From Niabella beijingensis (lineage in GTDB: Bacteria; Bacteroidota; Bacteroidia; Chitinophagales; Chitinophagaceae), in contig NZ_JAIQDI010000002.1 in assembly GCF_020034665.1 (NCBI RefSeq), positions 2,418,001 through 2,482,000 on the forward strand: a stretch of 64,000 nucleotides of DNA. The letters are read 5' to 3'. The position numbers were made by a program, and so were the translations under genes. Under the pieces are notes generated by a model. That model did not search any database. It saw nothing but the letters and a program-made list of their open reading frames with translations, and was not told where the DNA came from. Positions 26,963-35,331 of the stretch are shown here, one piece after another; position 1 is the stretch's first letter, and each line of letters opens with the position of its first letter.

Positions 26963-27259
26963 AATACCTATTTATATGGGATTTCTATTATTCCCTTTCT
27001 CTGAGATTGAACCAGCCATCGATCACTTCTAATAAAGGTAGCGGGTTTTTCTGATTGCTTTGTACGGTGGAAGCGATTTATTTTAACGATGCTGTTTATC
27101 CGGATACCGCTTCAACAATCCAACCTAATTTATTTATTTTCAATTTAATACCTGCATCTTCACGGCTTTAACGCGACAACATAGTGCGGTCATAACAGTT
27201 GCTGCGTGGTCTAGTGTTTGCTGTTTAGCAGATCATCTAATTATCTGAAAAAATTATAT

Positions 27260-27279
27260 ATACAACCCCGGGGTTGTAT
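27260..27279. promoter_or_regulatory. Perfect 20-bp palindrome before the AraC gene
   Basis: ATACAACCCCGGGGTTGTAT is a perfect inverted repeat in the 361-bp gap between the divergent serine hydrolase and AraC-type regulator genes, 45 bp before the regulator start. It may be an operator. The rest of the gap shows nothing. Confidence 0.5.
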
Positions 27280-27323
27280 TTCGATCTGCTGTATTTTTAT
27301 GAATACTTCATGAACTGAACTAT

Positions 27324-28235
27324 ATGACTGATGAACAAATAATACAGGAATACAAAATAGTGTTCCGAAAGTATGTTAAGGATGGCATTATTGACCTTGA
27401 CAAGCGTTTAAAACACAAATTCGATTTTCAGATACACGCATTAGGGCCATTGATTAAAGTACTTGACGGGATAGTGCCCCCCTATAAGCAAAAACGCTAT
27501 GCCATCACATATATCGAAAAAGCTGAAGGAATAAAATCAATAGGACATTTCACGTTTCCATTTGAGAATAATTTATTGCTGATCATTCCTAAAAACCTGA
27601 TCCATTCCAGTAATTACAGTAATCTTAACTGTTCCGGATACATGCTCATGTTTAACGTAGATTTTTTTCTTGACAATGCATTTCCGAAAAAGCATATTGA
27701 GAAAAAGTTGATCTTTAAACGGTCTATTAAACCCTGGCTGAAGCTAAGTGCCCAGCAGGCAGAAAAAGTGAAAAGTATCCTGCAACAAATTCATATTGAA
27801 AAAGATAGTCAGCATAAAAACAAGCTTGAACTTATCGCCGTTAAGATCCTGGAACTACTGGTACAATGCGACAGGTATGTAACCGACGCAAATAACATCA
27901 ACGAAACCGATTCTTTTAATTTAACCCTGGAGAAATTTTACGATCTCGTTGATCAGCACCATTCAAAAAACCGCTCTGTTTCTTATTACGCCAGGTTATT
28001 GCATTTACATCCCAATTATTTGAATGCCATTGTCAATAAACACTCCGGCCTGAGCGCAAAAGAGCTGATCGATGATAAAATTTTACAGGAAGCCAGATAC
28101 CTTTTACGCGCCACCACCTTTTCTGTTAAAGAGCTGGCCTTTCATCTCGGGTTTGAAAATGCCGGTTATTTCTCCTCATTTTTCCGAAAAAGAAGCGGCA
28201 GCTCGCCAATCGAGTTTCGCAGATCTGTTCTCTGA
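27324..28235 (+). CDS. AraC-family transcriptional regulator
   Basis: 303 residues. An N-terminal cupin-like sensing domain (about 25-150) is followed by a two-HTH AraC domain (about 200-303). The domain includes YYARLLHLHPNYLNAIVNKH, an LQEARYLLRATTFSVKELAF second helix-turn-helix and HLGFENAGYFSSFFRKRSG with the P-x-E-FR ending. The sensing domain has no recognised ligand. It is divergent from the serine hydrolase, which may be its target; that is inference. A short hairpin near 28403 may end the transcript. Confidence 0.9.
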   Translation: MTDEQIIQEYKIVFRKYVKDGIIDLDKRLKHKFDFQIHALGPLIKVLDGIVPPYKQKRYAITYIEKAEGIKSIGHFTFPFENNLLLIIPKNLIHSSNYSNLNCSGYMLMFNVDFFLDNAFPKKHIEKKLIFKRSIKPWLKLSAQQAEKVKSILQQIHIEKDSQHKNKLELIAVKILELLVQCDRYVTDANNINETDSFNLTLEKFYDLVDQHHSKNRSVSYYARLLHLHPNYLNAIVNKHSGLSAKELIDDKILQEARYLLRATTFSVKELAFHLGFENAGYFSSFFRKRSGSSPIEFRRSVL

Positions 28236-28305
28236 TCTCAAAACGGGTCACCCGGTTTACTTTGACAGAAGAATTACAACCGGCAATAACCGGAACCTTT
28301 CCGGT

Positions 28306-28382
28306 AAATCAACCGTATCACCGTCCTCATTCTGACAATCCGGAGATTCATAAAAATTTCAGAATGCCTTCAGCAATTTGGC
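28306..28382. repeat. Degenerate dispersed repeat, copy 2
   Basis: It shares AAATCAACCGTATCA, TGACA-TCCGG and TTCAG-AAT-CTTCAG-AATTTGG blocks with copy 1 at 7727. On the minus strand it reads IAEGILKF and, after a shift, YESPDCQNED, the broken equivalent of the C-terminal peptide open in copy 1. Confidence 0.55.
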
Positions 28383-28402
28383 CCAATAAACTAACAGGAA
28401 AC

Positions 28403-28436
28403 CAACCGGCACCGTTTTATAAGGCGGTCGGTTTTT
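28403..28436 (+). terminator. Imperfect hairpin with T run after repeat copy 2
   Basis: CAACCGGCACCG pairs imperfectly with CGGCGGTCGG-type sequence (AAGGCGGTCGG), followed by five T. As at copy 1, a terminator-like hairpin sits at one edge of the repeat. It could serve the AraC gene. Confidence 0.4.
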
Positions 28437-28475
28437 ATTTCAAAGTGATGGAGCCCGTTGGAGATTCGCCCAATA

Positions 28476-28511
28476 AAAAGCGGATCAACAGATCTTTATT
28501 GATCCGCTTTT
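28476..28511. terminator. Bidirectional terminator between convergent genes
   Basis: AAAAGCGGATCAA pairs perfectly with TTGATCCGCTTTT around a 10-base loop; the A and T ends give a T run on both strands. It lies 35 bp beyond the stop of the TonB receptor on the minus strand and after the AraC gene on the plus strand. Confidence 0.85.
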
Positions 28512-28546
28512 GGGTCCTTCAATGTCTTATCCGTAAAAGCAATGGC

Positions 28547-30706
28547 CTACAGTCTGAGTTTGACACCTCCATTTACCACAAAACCATCCAGGGGCGCATA
28601 AATATCCCGGAAGACAGGACGATCAATCGCTCCGGTATAAATACTGCCAAAACGGGTCTGACGGGTATCCGTAAAGTTTTCGAAGTTCACAAACAGGGAA
28701 AAATCTTCCCAAAGCTTTTCCGCCATAAAGCCGGTGATCCAATACGGTTTTCCGGTGGCACCATCACTTAATTGCTGCTTGCTGTAATAGTAAGCCTCAA
28801 GACCCAATTTCCATTTATCCTCCACTTCATACATCAGCACATTATTCAGCCGGTGCCGGGCAGTTAAAGGAAGCCACTCCTTTACCCCCGTATAATGGGT
28901 ATTGGCATCGGTATACGTGTAGCCCACAAACAATTTAAAATCGCCATACGTAAATCTTAAATTGGTCTCCATACCCTTTGTATCCAGATACCCGGATGAA
29001 TTTTTAAGCTCCATCGTTCCGTCATCTCCCGTTACCAGTACCAGCGGTCGGCGCAGCTTTGTGTAAAAGAACAGGTGGTTCAGGCTGATACCCACTGCCC
29101 CGATGGATGTACGGTAATTGATATCCCAGTTTCCGCCAACAGACCGTTCATTCCGGGTCGTGTGGATGTCTGCCGGCAACAGGTTCCGGAATTGCATCCG
29201 TTCTGCCTCTTCCGTAAAAATGGTCGGCGTTTTATATCCATAGCCACCACCGACGCGGGTGGTAATTGCAGGCGCAATTTTAAACATAGCCGACACCCGG
29301 GGCAGCAGCTCAAACCCGTGGTGAGTTACATAATCTCCGCGCAGCCCCGTCTCCAATACCAGCAGGTCTGAAACTGTCCAGGCATTTTGAGCAAATAACC
29401 CATAAGTTACATAAGAATAGTTCCTCAAAGGGAAATCCGCCTGTTTGCGCTCTTTCAGATCTTCCGTTAAAACATTCGCTCCGATTACCCAATCTGCTTT
29501 TTCCCCGGACCGGTTCCAGGTCAGCTCAGAAAAGGAAGATTGCTGCAGACCATCAAAACTGTAATCAGGGATGGCGATCAGCCGGTCAAAGCGGCTATAA
29601 CTGTTCTTTAACTGTAATGTAGCATTTTCTGAAAGTTTATGGGCAATGCCCAGCTGGGTAGTGATCCGGTCCGTATTGTTCTTTTCAAAAAATCCGGGGT
29701 TCCCGTTTTTCATATAATCCATACTTCCCCCGGTGCGGTCTTCAGTGATATAGGTGACACCCATATTAGCGGTCGTCCTTTTTCCATACAGGAATAAACG
29801 GGGGTTAATGGTATAGCGCTCAAATTTTGGAATTGCAGATAAACCAATGTCAGCAGGGTCATATGCCCTATTACTGTTCCGGGAAACAAATACGGTCATA
29901 CCTGCTTTTCCATACCGCTGGCTGTAAAAACCGCTCAGATCCAGCCCACCGGCAGAGGTCCCGTTCGCAAGGAAATGCAATTCCCGCTGTTCCCCCGGTG
30001 TTTTGGAGATGAGGTTCACCAGTCCCGCAATGGCACCTCCGCCATAAAGCGTAGATGCAGATCCCTTGATCACTTCTACCTGTTTTAAATCCAGCGGTGC
30101 GATCTGCAACAGGGAAAGCCCGCCTGAAAACCCGGAATACAGTGGGTAGCCATCCCGCAGCATCTGGGTATAACGCCCGTCCAGTCCCTGTATCCTGATG
30201 CCGGCGTTAAAGGAGGTGGCAGAGGTTTGCTGCGTCTGGATACCGGTGCTTTCATTGAGCATCATCCGGATATCACCTGGTTTCATATTCCCCTTTTCCT
30301 CCAGCTCTTCGCCTGAGATCACTTCTGTTCGGGTGGGTGTATTGGCGATGGTGCGGCTGATACGGGTACTGGTTACCACTACTTCTTCCTCATCTTCATG
30401 TTCCTCTCCGTCATGTTCCAGCAACACTTCTTTAACCGCTGTTTGCGGAAGCGCAAGGGTAATTTTTGCTTCTTTAAACCCCACAAAGCTTACCATCAGC
30501 GCATAGCTGCCATCGGGCAGATTTTTAATGATCGCCTGTCCGGAACTATCAGCAACGGCTGATTGATGAAGCAGTTCAATAGCAACAGTGGCTCCGGGCA
30601 ACGGGCTTTTATCTTCTTTATTTTTTATGGATACCGTCAAATCATTTTGAGCATACGGTACATAAGCACATAGCATTACTATGCTCAGAAACAGTAATTT
30701 CTTCAT
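28547..30706 (-). CDS. TonB-dependent receptor with acidic His/Glu-rich linker
   Basis: 719 residues: a signal peptide (ending PYAQ), a CarboxypepD_reg-like domain (about 22-98, VSIKNKEDKSPLPGATVAIE), an acidic linker (HDGEEHEDEEE), a TonB box (EVVVTSTRIS), a plug (about 120-235; IRIQGLDGRYTQMLRDGYPL, QVEVIKGSASTLYGGGAIAG) and a barrel ending GGVKLRL. The plug is of the BtuB/CirA/metal-complex type, not SusC. A small Cys-rich secreted protein is encoded 55 bp upstream on the same strand, an arrangement seen with metal (copper, cobalt) or haem receptors in this phylum. The metal link is inference. Confidence 0.9.
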   Translation of the reverse strand: MKKLLFLSIVMLCAYVPYAQNDLTVSIKNKEDKSPLPGATVAIELLHQSAVADSSGQAIIKNLPDGSYALMVSFVGFKEAKITLALPQTAVKEVLLEHDGEEHEDEEEVVVTSTRISRTIANTPTRTEVISGEELEEKGNMKPGDIRMMLNESTGIQTQQTSATSFNAGIRIQGLDGRYTQMLRDGYPLYSGFSGGLSLLQIAPLDLKQVEVIKGSASTLYGGGAIAGLVNLISKTPGEQRELHFLANGTSAGGLDLSGFYSQRYGKAGMTVFVSRNSNRAYDPADIGLSAIPKFERYTINPRLFLYGKRTTANMGVTYITEDRTGGSMDYMKNGNPGFFEKNNTDRITTQLGIAHKLSENATLQLKNSYSRFDRLIAIPDYSFDGLQQSSFSELTWNRSGEKADWVIGANVLTEDLKERKQADFPLRNYSYVTYGLFAQNAWTVSDLLVLETGLRGDYVTHHGFELLPRVSAMFKIAPAITTRVGGGYGYKTPTIFTEEAERMQFRNLLPADIHTTRNERSVGGNWDINYRTSIGAVGISLNHLFFYTKLRRPLVLVTGDDGTMELKNSSGYLDTKGMETNLRFTYGDFKLFVGYTYTDANTHYTGVKEWLPLTARHRLNNVLMYEVEDKWKLGLEAYYYSKQQLSDGATGKPYWITGFMAEKLWEDFSLFVNFENFTDTRQTRFGSIYTGAIDRPVFRDIYAPLDGFVVNGGVKLRL

Positions 30707-30761
30707 TATATAGAAAAATAGAAATTAGTAAATAGGATTACAGTTATTAAAAAATGACCGT

Positions 30762-31067
30762 TTAAATCCTGGGAGGCTGAAACAGCCTGGAATGGTAGTC
30801 TGACTGTATCCCGATATAAAAATCGGGATAGTCCTGTATGATATACACCCCGGGCGTCGTTAAACCGATGTTTACCGGACTGATAACACAACCATGATAC
30901 ACTGAACAAATTGAAAAGGGCGAGCAGTTGCTGCAATCATTGTGTTTTTCCGGATGAGAAGACTGCTCGGTTGCCTGCGCTTCCTCACACCCATCCAGGA
31001 TAGAGCAAGGCAGCATGCTGCTGAACAATACAAACAGGATCAATATATACCCAAAACACTTTTTCAC
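30762..31067 (-). CDS. Small Cys-rich secreted protein (DUF6660-like)
   Basis: 101 residues from a GTG at 31067 (VKKCFGYILILFVLF); a TTG at 31076 would add three residues, and no ATG is available before the signal segment. After the signal sequence the mature part has clustered Cys residues (LDGCEEAQ, KHNDCSNCSPFSICSVYHGC). This resembles the DUF6660 family of short exported proteins that sit next to TonB receptors or RND efflux genes in Bacteroidota. A role in metal binding or sensing is inferred. The absence of an ATG start and the DHFR relic running up to it suggest local rearrangement. Confidence 0.65.
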   Translation of the reverse strand: MKKCFGYILILFVLFSSMLPCSILDGCEEAQATEQSSHPEKHNDCSNCSPFSICSVYHGCVISPVNIGLTTPGVYIIQDYPDFYIGIQSDYHSRLFQPPRI

Positions 31068-31139
31068 GATCTGCAAATTTAATATAAACCCGCCAAATCA
31101 TTTCACCCTTACCCTGACAACCCTGCCTGTCAGCGATTC

Positions 31140-31706
31140 CCTGCTCTTTTCTGTCCATAGCGTAACTCAGTTCGGCCACTCCCGAAGTAAATCCCCGGGT
31201 AGCCAATAGTTTTACTTTGTCTTTGATAGCAACAAAAAACGGAAGCCTTGCCCAAGAATAACTGGATTTACAAATAGCCAGTAGCCATCCATTAAGTTCA
31301 GTTAAATAAGAGAATGCGTCCCAATCGGACTGCCAAAAAGAGGAATATCTTCACCTGCCAGCTGTTTGAGTTCATTTATTCTGTCCGAAAGGTTATCGCT
31401 AATAAATTTTGTATTAGTGGAACCTGCCGCTTCTACTGTTTTTGACAAAACAACTTTATGAATTTTTTTATACTACTTTGAATGCTCTATACGTGTCGGG
31501 TCGCTCCCGGATTGTCTCCCGCAGCAGGTCAGTAGTTTTCCATCATCTGGTACGTTATACGTGCATATAATTCGGTATCGCCTTCGTTTATCCGCTTACC
31601 GGCATATCAAAATTTCCTCATCAACACTAACCCAGTCGGTTTCCCCTTTCGGTCCTGCTACAAAACCATCAAGCGATATGTGCATGAATGAAATTATTTT
31701 TCTCAT
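31140..31706 (-). pseudogene. Decayed dihydrofolate-reductase-family (RibD C-domain) gene
   Basis: From the ATG at 31706 the minus strand reads MRKIISFMHISLDGFVAGPK and GETDWVSVDEE before a stop. Further on, in pieces, come KVVLSKTVEAAGSTNTKFIS and NELKQLAGEDIPLFGSP, then MDGYWLFVNPVILGQGFRF, and, in another frame, TRGFTSGVAELSYAMDR. These are, in order, the N-terminus, centre and C-terminus of a YyaP/YwjB-like reductase of the RibD C-terminal family. At least three in-frame stops, a frameshift and a shortened middle show that the gene is dead. Confidence 0.85.
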
Positions 31707-32177
31707 ATGATCTCTATTTATTATTGAATTGATAATTACCGATTGCGAAAACAAGTCGATTCATATTGACTGATTACTATTTTCAAGATAGTGTTCAAGC
31801 CGATTCAAGGTCTTCCTGCCACCAGGCAGCTAACGGAAAGTCACATGCAAGCACCACCGGTGATGACTGATCCAATTTTCTTTGTTTCCAATCAGCTCCA
31901 GCTTTCCCCTAGCAATAAATAGTGGATTTAAATAAGTATTTTAATAAAATCAGCAAAAAATAGCAGGCAGAGATAGATCAAAACTGCTTTACTTTAACAG
32001 TTGATAATTCAGTAAATCAAAGCGCATCCCGTGCCGGTTATTTTATGAAAAAAATGCAGGTTCAGAAGCCTGTCGATTTATCAGGTGAATGCTGAAGCTT
32101 TGCCCGGTTTGAGTCTCTTCGATATCTCGGTTAAGTTAATCAAAAGGCGGTTCTTATCCTCAATTAAAAACCATACC
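31707..32177. other. Intergenic stretch before the SdrD-like surface protein
   Basis: No gene or repeat was recognised. Frames are short and interrupted. The last 90 bp probably carry the promoter of the surface-protein gene, but no clean TAnnTTTG element was picked out. Confidence 0.35.
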
Positions 32178-34160
32178 ATGACAACCAGATCTGTATTTTT
32201 TCTTGTATGCATGATTTTTATGTGCAGACAAACGGTCACCGCTCAGCAATGGAGGAATATTGTAACCGAATCCTTTGATACCGGCAGTGGTGCCAATACC
32301 CGGAGCCAGACACCGGCAAGTAATATTTCACCCGGTACTACCGACTATACTCCCCTGACAGGAACATCAGGTTCCGGTCCGGCAGACGGACAGTACATGG
32401 TAGCCACTTCTTCGATCGCACCGGCCACCAGCACCAACAAATCATGGATCATCCAGCGACTGGATCATACACCAGGAGATGTAAACGGTTATATGATGGT
32501 CATAAATGCCAATCCCGCCCGGCAGGGCGAAGCCAACGGCACGTATTATTTATACAGTACCAAAGCATTTGATGTACCAGGCGCTACCTATTCAATAGAT
32601 TTCTGGAGCGCCAACCTTTTAACAACTACTGCAAACGGCGCCAAAGAAGCCTATATCGGTCTCGCGGTTCGTGATGGTGTTGCAAGCGGTACCTCCTATG
32701 GTTCCGGAAGCTGGATCTTACCCAGAACAACTAACAATAATGTGCTCCCCTGGGTAAACCGCCAGGTGACCTTTTCTTTACCGCTTAGTTATGCCGGCAA
32801 TGCACTCAATTTTAATTTTTACAATACGGACAATACGAGCGGTACCAATGGCAATGATTTTGTGCTGGACGATATCACCATTAAAATGCAGGTGATTACA
32901 TTATCAGGAAAAGTTTTCAGCGATGCCAATGCCAATGGCGTACAGGACAGCGGGGAGCCCGGTATTGACGGCACAGCAACACCGGTATATGCCTATGTAA
33001 CCAAGGCAGACGGAACCATCATCAGCAAGGTGCAGGTAGCCCAGGACGGTAGTTATATTTTTAGTAACGACGAGGGTGTTCCGTTAATCCCCTCATCAAA
33101 CGGCGATATCGGCATGAAGCTTCTTATATCTTCCCGGAATTCAGAACCCGGCGATTCAATCACAAGCTCAGAGATCACCGGATATGGTCATGTCAGCGAA
33201 AATACAAATGGCTCCTCCGCAGCAAGCCCGGGTGCCGTTAACGGAATTATGAACCTTACCAATACCTCCGAAGATATTTCAAATATAAATTTTGGCATCA
33301 AACAGTATCCGGAAAGTTACGACGTCACCAAGCAGATCGCAGGAGCTCCGGAACCCGGCCAGCCGGTTTCGCTCGCCGACACGCCGTTCCGGGGAAGCGA
33401 AGGAGGAACAGGGGACCAGCCATCCAGCTGGACAGGGAAGCCCGTGGCTATTGAAAGTCTGCCTTCAAACGGGTTTGAGCTGTACTACGACGGCGTAAAA
33501 ATAAATGACACCGACATTGGTCCGGATGGTTATGTTATTCAGAACTTTGATCCTTCAAAACTGTTTATACAGGCCACAGAGAATACGCCGGGAGGCACCA
33601 GTTCCACCGCATTTACCTATTCCGTAATAGATGAAACAAACCTGAAAGATCCTACTCCTGCAACCTTCAGCGTTGAATATTCTCAGGCCCTGCCGGTTAC
33701 GTTCGGGAACCTTTCCGCAACTATTGGTCCGGACGGTATACTTACGGCAAACTGGACCACATTAACGGAGAACGGAAATGATCATTTTGAAATTGAGGTT
33801 TCGGCAGACGGAAAGAAATTTGCAGTTGCAGGAACACTGAAATCACAGGCACCAAACGGAGATTCCAATACACCGTTGAAATATATATTCACAAAATCTA
33901 TGACCGGATTGGCAGGACTAATGCTTACCGCCGGACTTTTAATAAGCCTCGCAGGTGGTTCCTGTAACCGCAGGCGCCGGCGGCAACTGAGCTGTTTACT
34001 GATACTGGCGATCACTCTGAACGTTTGTTCCTGCCAGCGATCCAAAGACACTGTAAATTTAAACGGAACATATTATGTGCGTATCGCCCAGGTTGATCAG
34101 GACGGAAAGAAAACGTATTCAAAAACAGTTGTGGCTACAACAAATAACCGGGAACCATAA
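32178..34160 (+). CDS. Large secreted protein with SdrD B-like domain and C-terminal hydrophobic insert
   Basis: 660 residues from the ATG at 32178 (MTTRSVFFLVCMIFM); the frame is open further upstream but lacks an ATG that fits a signal peptide. After signal cleavage (TAQQWR) comes a beta-rich domain (about 25-235), then an SdrD B-like prealbumin-type domain (about 240-375, LSGKVFSDANANGVQDSGEP), a linker, and a C-terminal FN3-like module starting LPVTFGNLSATIGPDGILTA. In that module, before its last strands (GTYYVRIAQVDQDGKKTYSK), about 60 residues are inserted. They contain two hydrophobic helices separated by NRRRRRQ. A surface or membrane-anchored adhesin is plausible; function unknown. 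It is convergent with the sialidase locus, 21 bp apart. Confidence 0.75.
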   Translation: MTTRSVFFLVCMIFMCRQTVTAQQWRNIVTESFDTGSGANTRSQTPASNISPGTTDYTPLTGTSGSGPADGQYMVATSSIAPATSTNKSWIIQRLDHTPGDVNGYMMVINANPARQGEANGTYYLYSTKAFDVPGATYSIDFWSANLLTTTANGAKEAYIGLAVRDGVASGTSYGSGSWILPRTTNNNVLPWVNRQVTFSLPLSYAGNALNFNFYNTDNTSGTNGNDFVLDDITIKMQVITLSGKVFSDANANGVQDSGEPGIDGTATPVYAYVTKADGTIISKVQVAQDGSYIFSNDEGVPLIPSSNGDIGMKLLISSRNSEPGDSITSSEITGYGHVSENTNGSSAASPGAVNGIMNLTNTSEDISNINFGIKQYPESYDVTKQIAGAPEPGQPVSLADTPFRGSEGGTGDQPSSWTGKPVAIESLPSNGFELYYDGVKINDTDIGPDGYVIQNFDPSKLFIQATENTPGGTSSTAFTYSVIDETNLKDPTPATFSVEYSQALPVTFGNLSATIGPDGILTANWTTLTENGNDHFEIEVSADGKKFAVAGTLKSQAPNGDSNTPLKYIFTKSMTGLAGLMLTAGLLISLAGGSCNRRRRRQLSCLLILAITLNVCSCQRSKDTVNLNGTYYVRIAQVDQDGKKTYSKTVVATTNNREP

Positions 34161-34181
34161 AAAAAAAGGAATACGCGGGCA

Positions 34182-35300
34182 TTATTTTTCCAGTTGTTTT
34201 GTTTCCCTGATCAGCCAGTTCCAGTCGAACCGGGCCACGGCCGCGTACCGGGGTTTGCCTCTCCCGTAAAGCACCAGGAAACTGCCGTCCTTCAGCACGA
34301 TGATATCTGAATAATTGGCCGGGCCTTTGAATAATAAAACGGGCGCTGACCAGCTTTTCGCCTGATCGGCCGTATAACTGACCGCGAGGTCATTTCTACC
34401 CGGGCCCAGCGGGCGGCTGCACAGCAGGTAGAGGTGCCCCTTGTGTTTAAATGCCGTCAGTCCCGCGTCCACTGCAGTAAACCGTTCGATAGAACTCTTT
34501 ATGGGCCACGACCAGGTAATGCCTCCATCCCTGCTTAAAGACTGAGCCCTGTTTACAAAAGCACCCGGTTCGCTCAGCCGGGCATCCAGCAGTAATTGGG
34601 AACCACCCAGCGCCACTAACCGCGATTCATTTGCCGAAAAGGAATCGACACCCGGCAGATACCCGCCGCTTTTCCAGCTGCTGCCCTGATCATCGCTGTA
34701 CAAGACAGAAACACCATACCTGCGTTCGCGGATGTTTTTTTTAACGGCGAACCGGTGCCAGACCTGCACCAGCATGCGTCCGTTCTCCAGCGTAATCCCA
34801 TGACCGGGACCCGGGAGATGAAACGGCCGGCGGTACGGATCCTTCTGAAACAGATGGGTCAGTTCAACAGGTGCCGACCAGGTAATCCCCTGATCACTGC
34901 TGTTGATCGTGTATACACGGCTGGAGTCGTTGTTAAAATTACGGGCATAAAAAAGAAAGAGCTTACCGGTTTTCCGCTCTCTGACAGGCGTGGGATTAGC
35001 GAAGGATTCACCGTTGTTGCTTGCTACGATCACCTGTGAAGGTAACCAGTGTTTTCCCTTATCCCTGCTGCGTTTTAACACAATATGATGCGGACCGTCA
35101 TCCCCTGTCCCGATCCGCCCTTCAGCAAAGGCCAGCACATCGCCGTTGCCGGCTTCGATCAGTCCGTATACAAAATGTTCCTTTACGTGGAAGGCCGAAT
35201 CGATGCCAGGAGGCCACAATACTGACTCTGCGAAGACCTGGGCAGTCAGGCGGCCCTGTAAACAAATAAAAAAAACAACAAACAACCATTTCATTTTCAT
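34182..35300 (-). CDS. Diverged sialidase-family (BNR) protein
   Basis: 372 residues from the ATG at 35300; the ATG at 35294 is equally possible and has a better spaced AGAAGGG. The signal peptide ends RLTAQ. It is a six-bladed BNR propeller with Asp boxes SSDQGITW, SDDQGSSW and SRDGGITW. Unlike the other sialidases here, the first catalytic arginine motif (Y/F-R-I-P) is missing: the equivalent position reads HFVYGLIEAGNGD. A Glu (SANESRLV) and a Tyr (PANYSDII) are kept. It may act on another sugar, bind sialoglycans or be inactive. It is the last gene of the surface operon, 31 bp after the GH33 gene. Confidence 0.8.
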   Translation of the reverse strand: MKMKWLFVVFFICLQGRLTAQVFAESVLWPPGIDSAFHVKEHFVYGLIEAGNGDVLAFAEGRIGTGDDGPHHIVLKRSRDKGKHWLPSQVIVASNNGESFANPTPVRERKTGKLFLFYARNFNNDSSRVYTINSSDQGITWSAPVELTHLFQKDPYRRPFHLPGPGHGITLENGRMLVQVWHRFAVKKNIRERRYGVSVLYSDDQGSSWKSGGYLPGVDSFSANESRLVALGGSQLLLDARLSEPGAFVNRAQSLSRDGGITWSWPIKSSIERFTAVDAGLTAFKHKGHLYLLCSRPLGPGRNDLAVSYTADQAKSWSAPVLLFKGPANYSDIIVLKDGSFLVLYGRGKPRYAAVARFDWNWLIRETKQLEK

Positions 35301-35331
35301 CCCTTCTGTTTTTACCGGTGCATACAGCCGC

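Noticed and set aside
7727..28382. CRISPR or REP-type array
   Set aside because: Only three scattered, degenerate copies without regular spacing or spacers.
30985..31206. Open frame of 73 codons on the minus strand upstream of the Cys-rich gene
   Set aside because: Its first 22 residues are the C-terminus of the DHFR-family pseudogene and the rest is read-through into the neighbouring gene in another frame.
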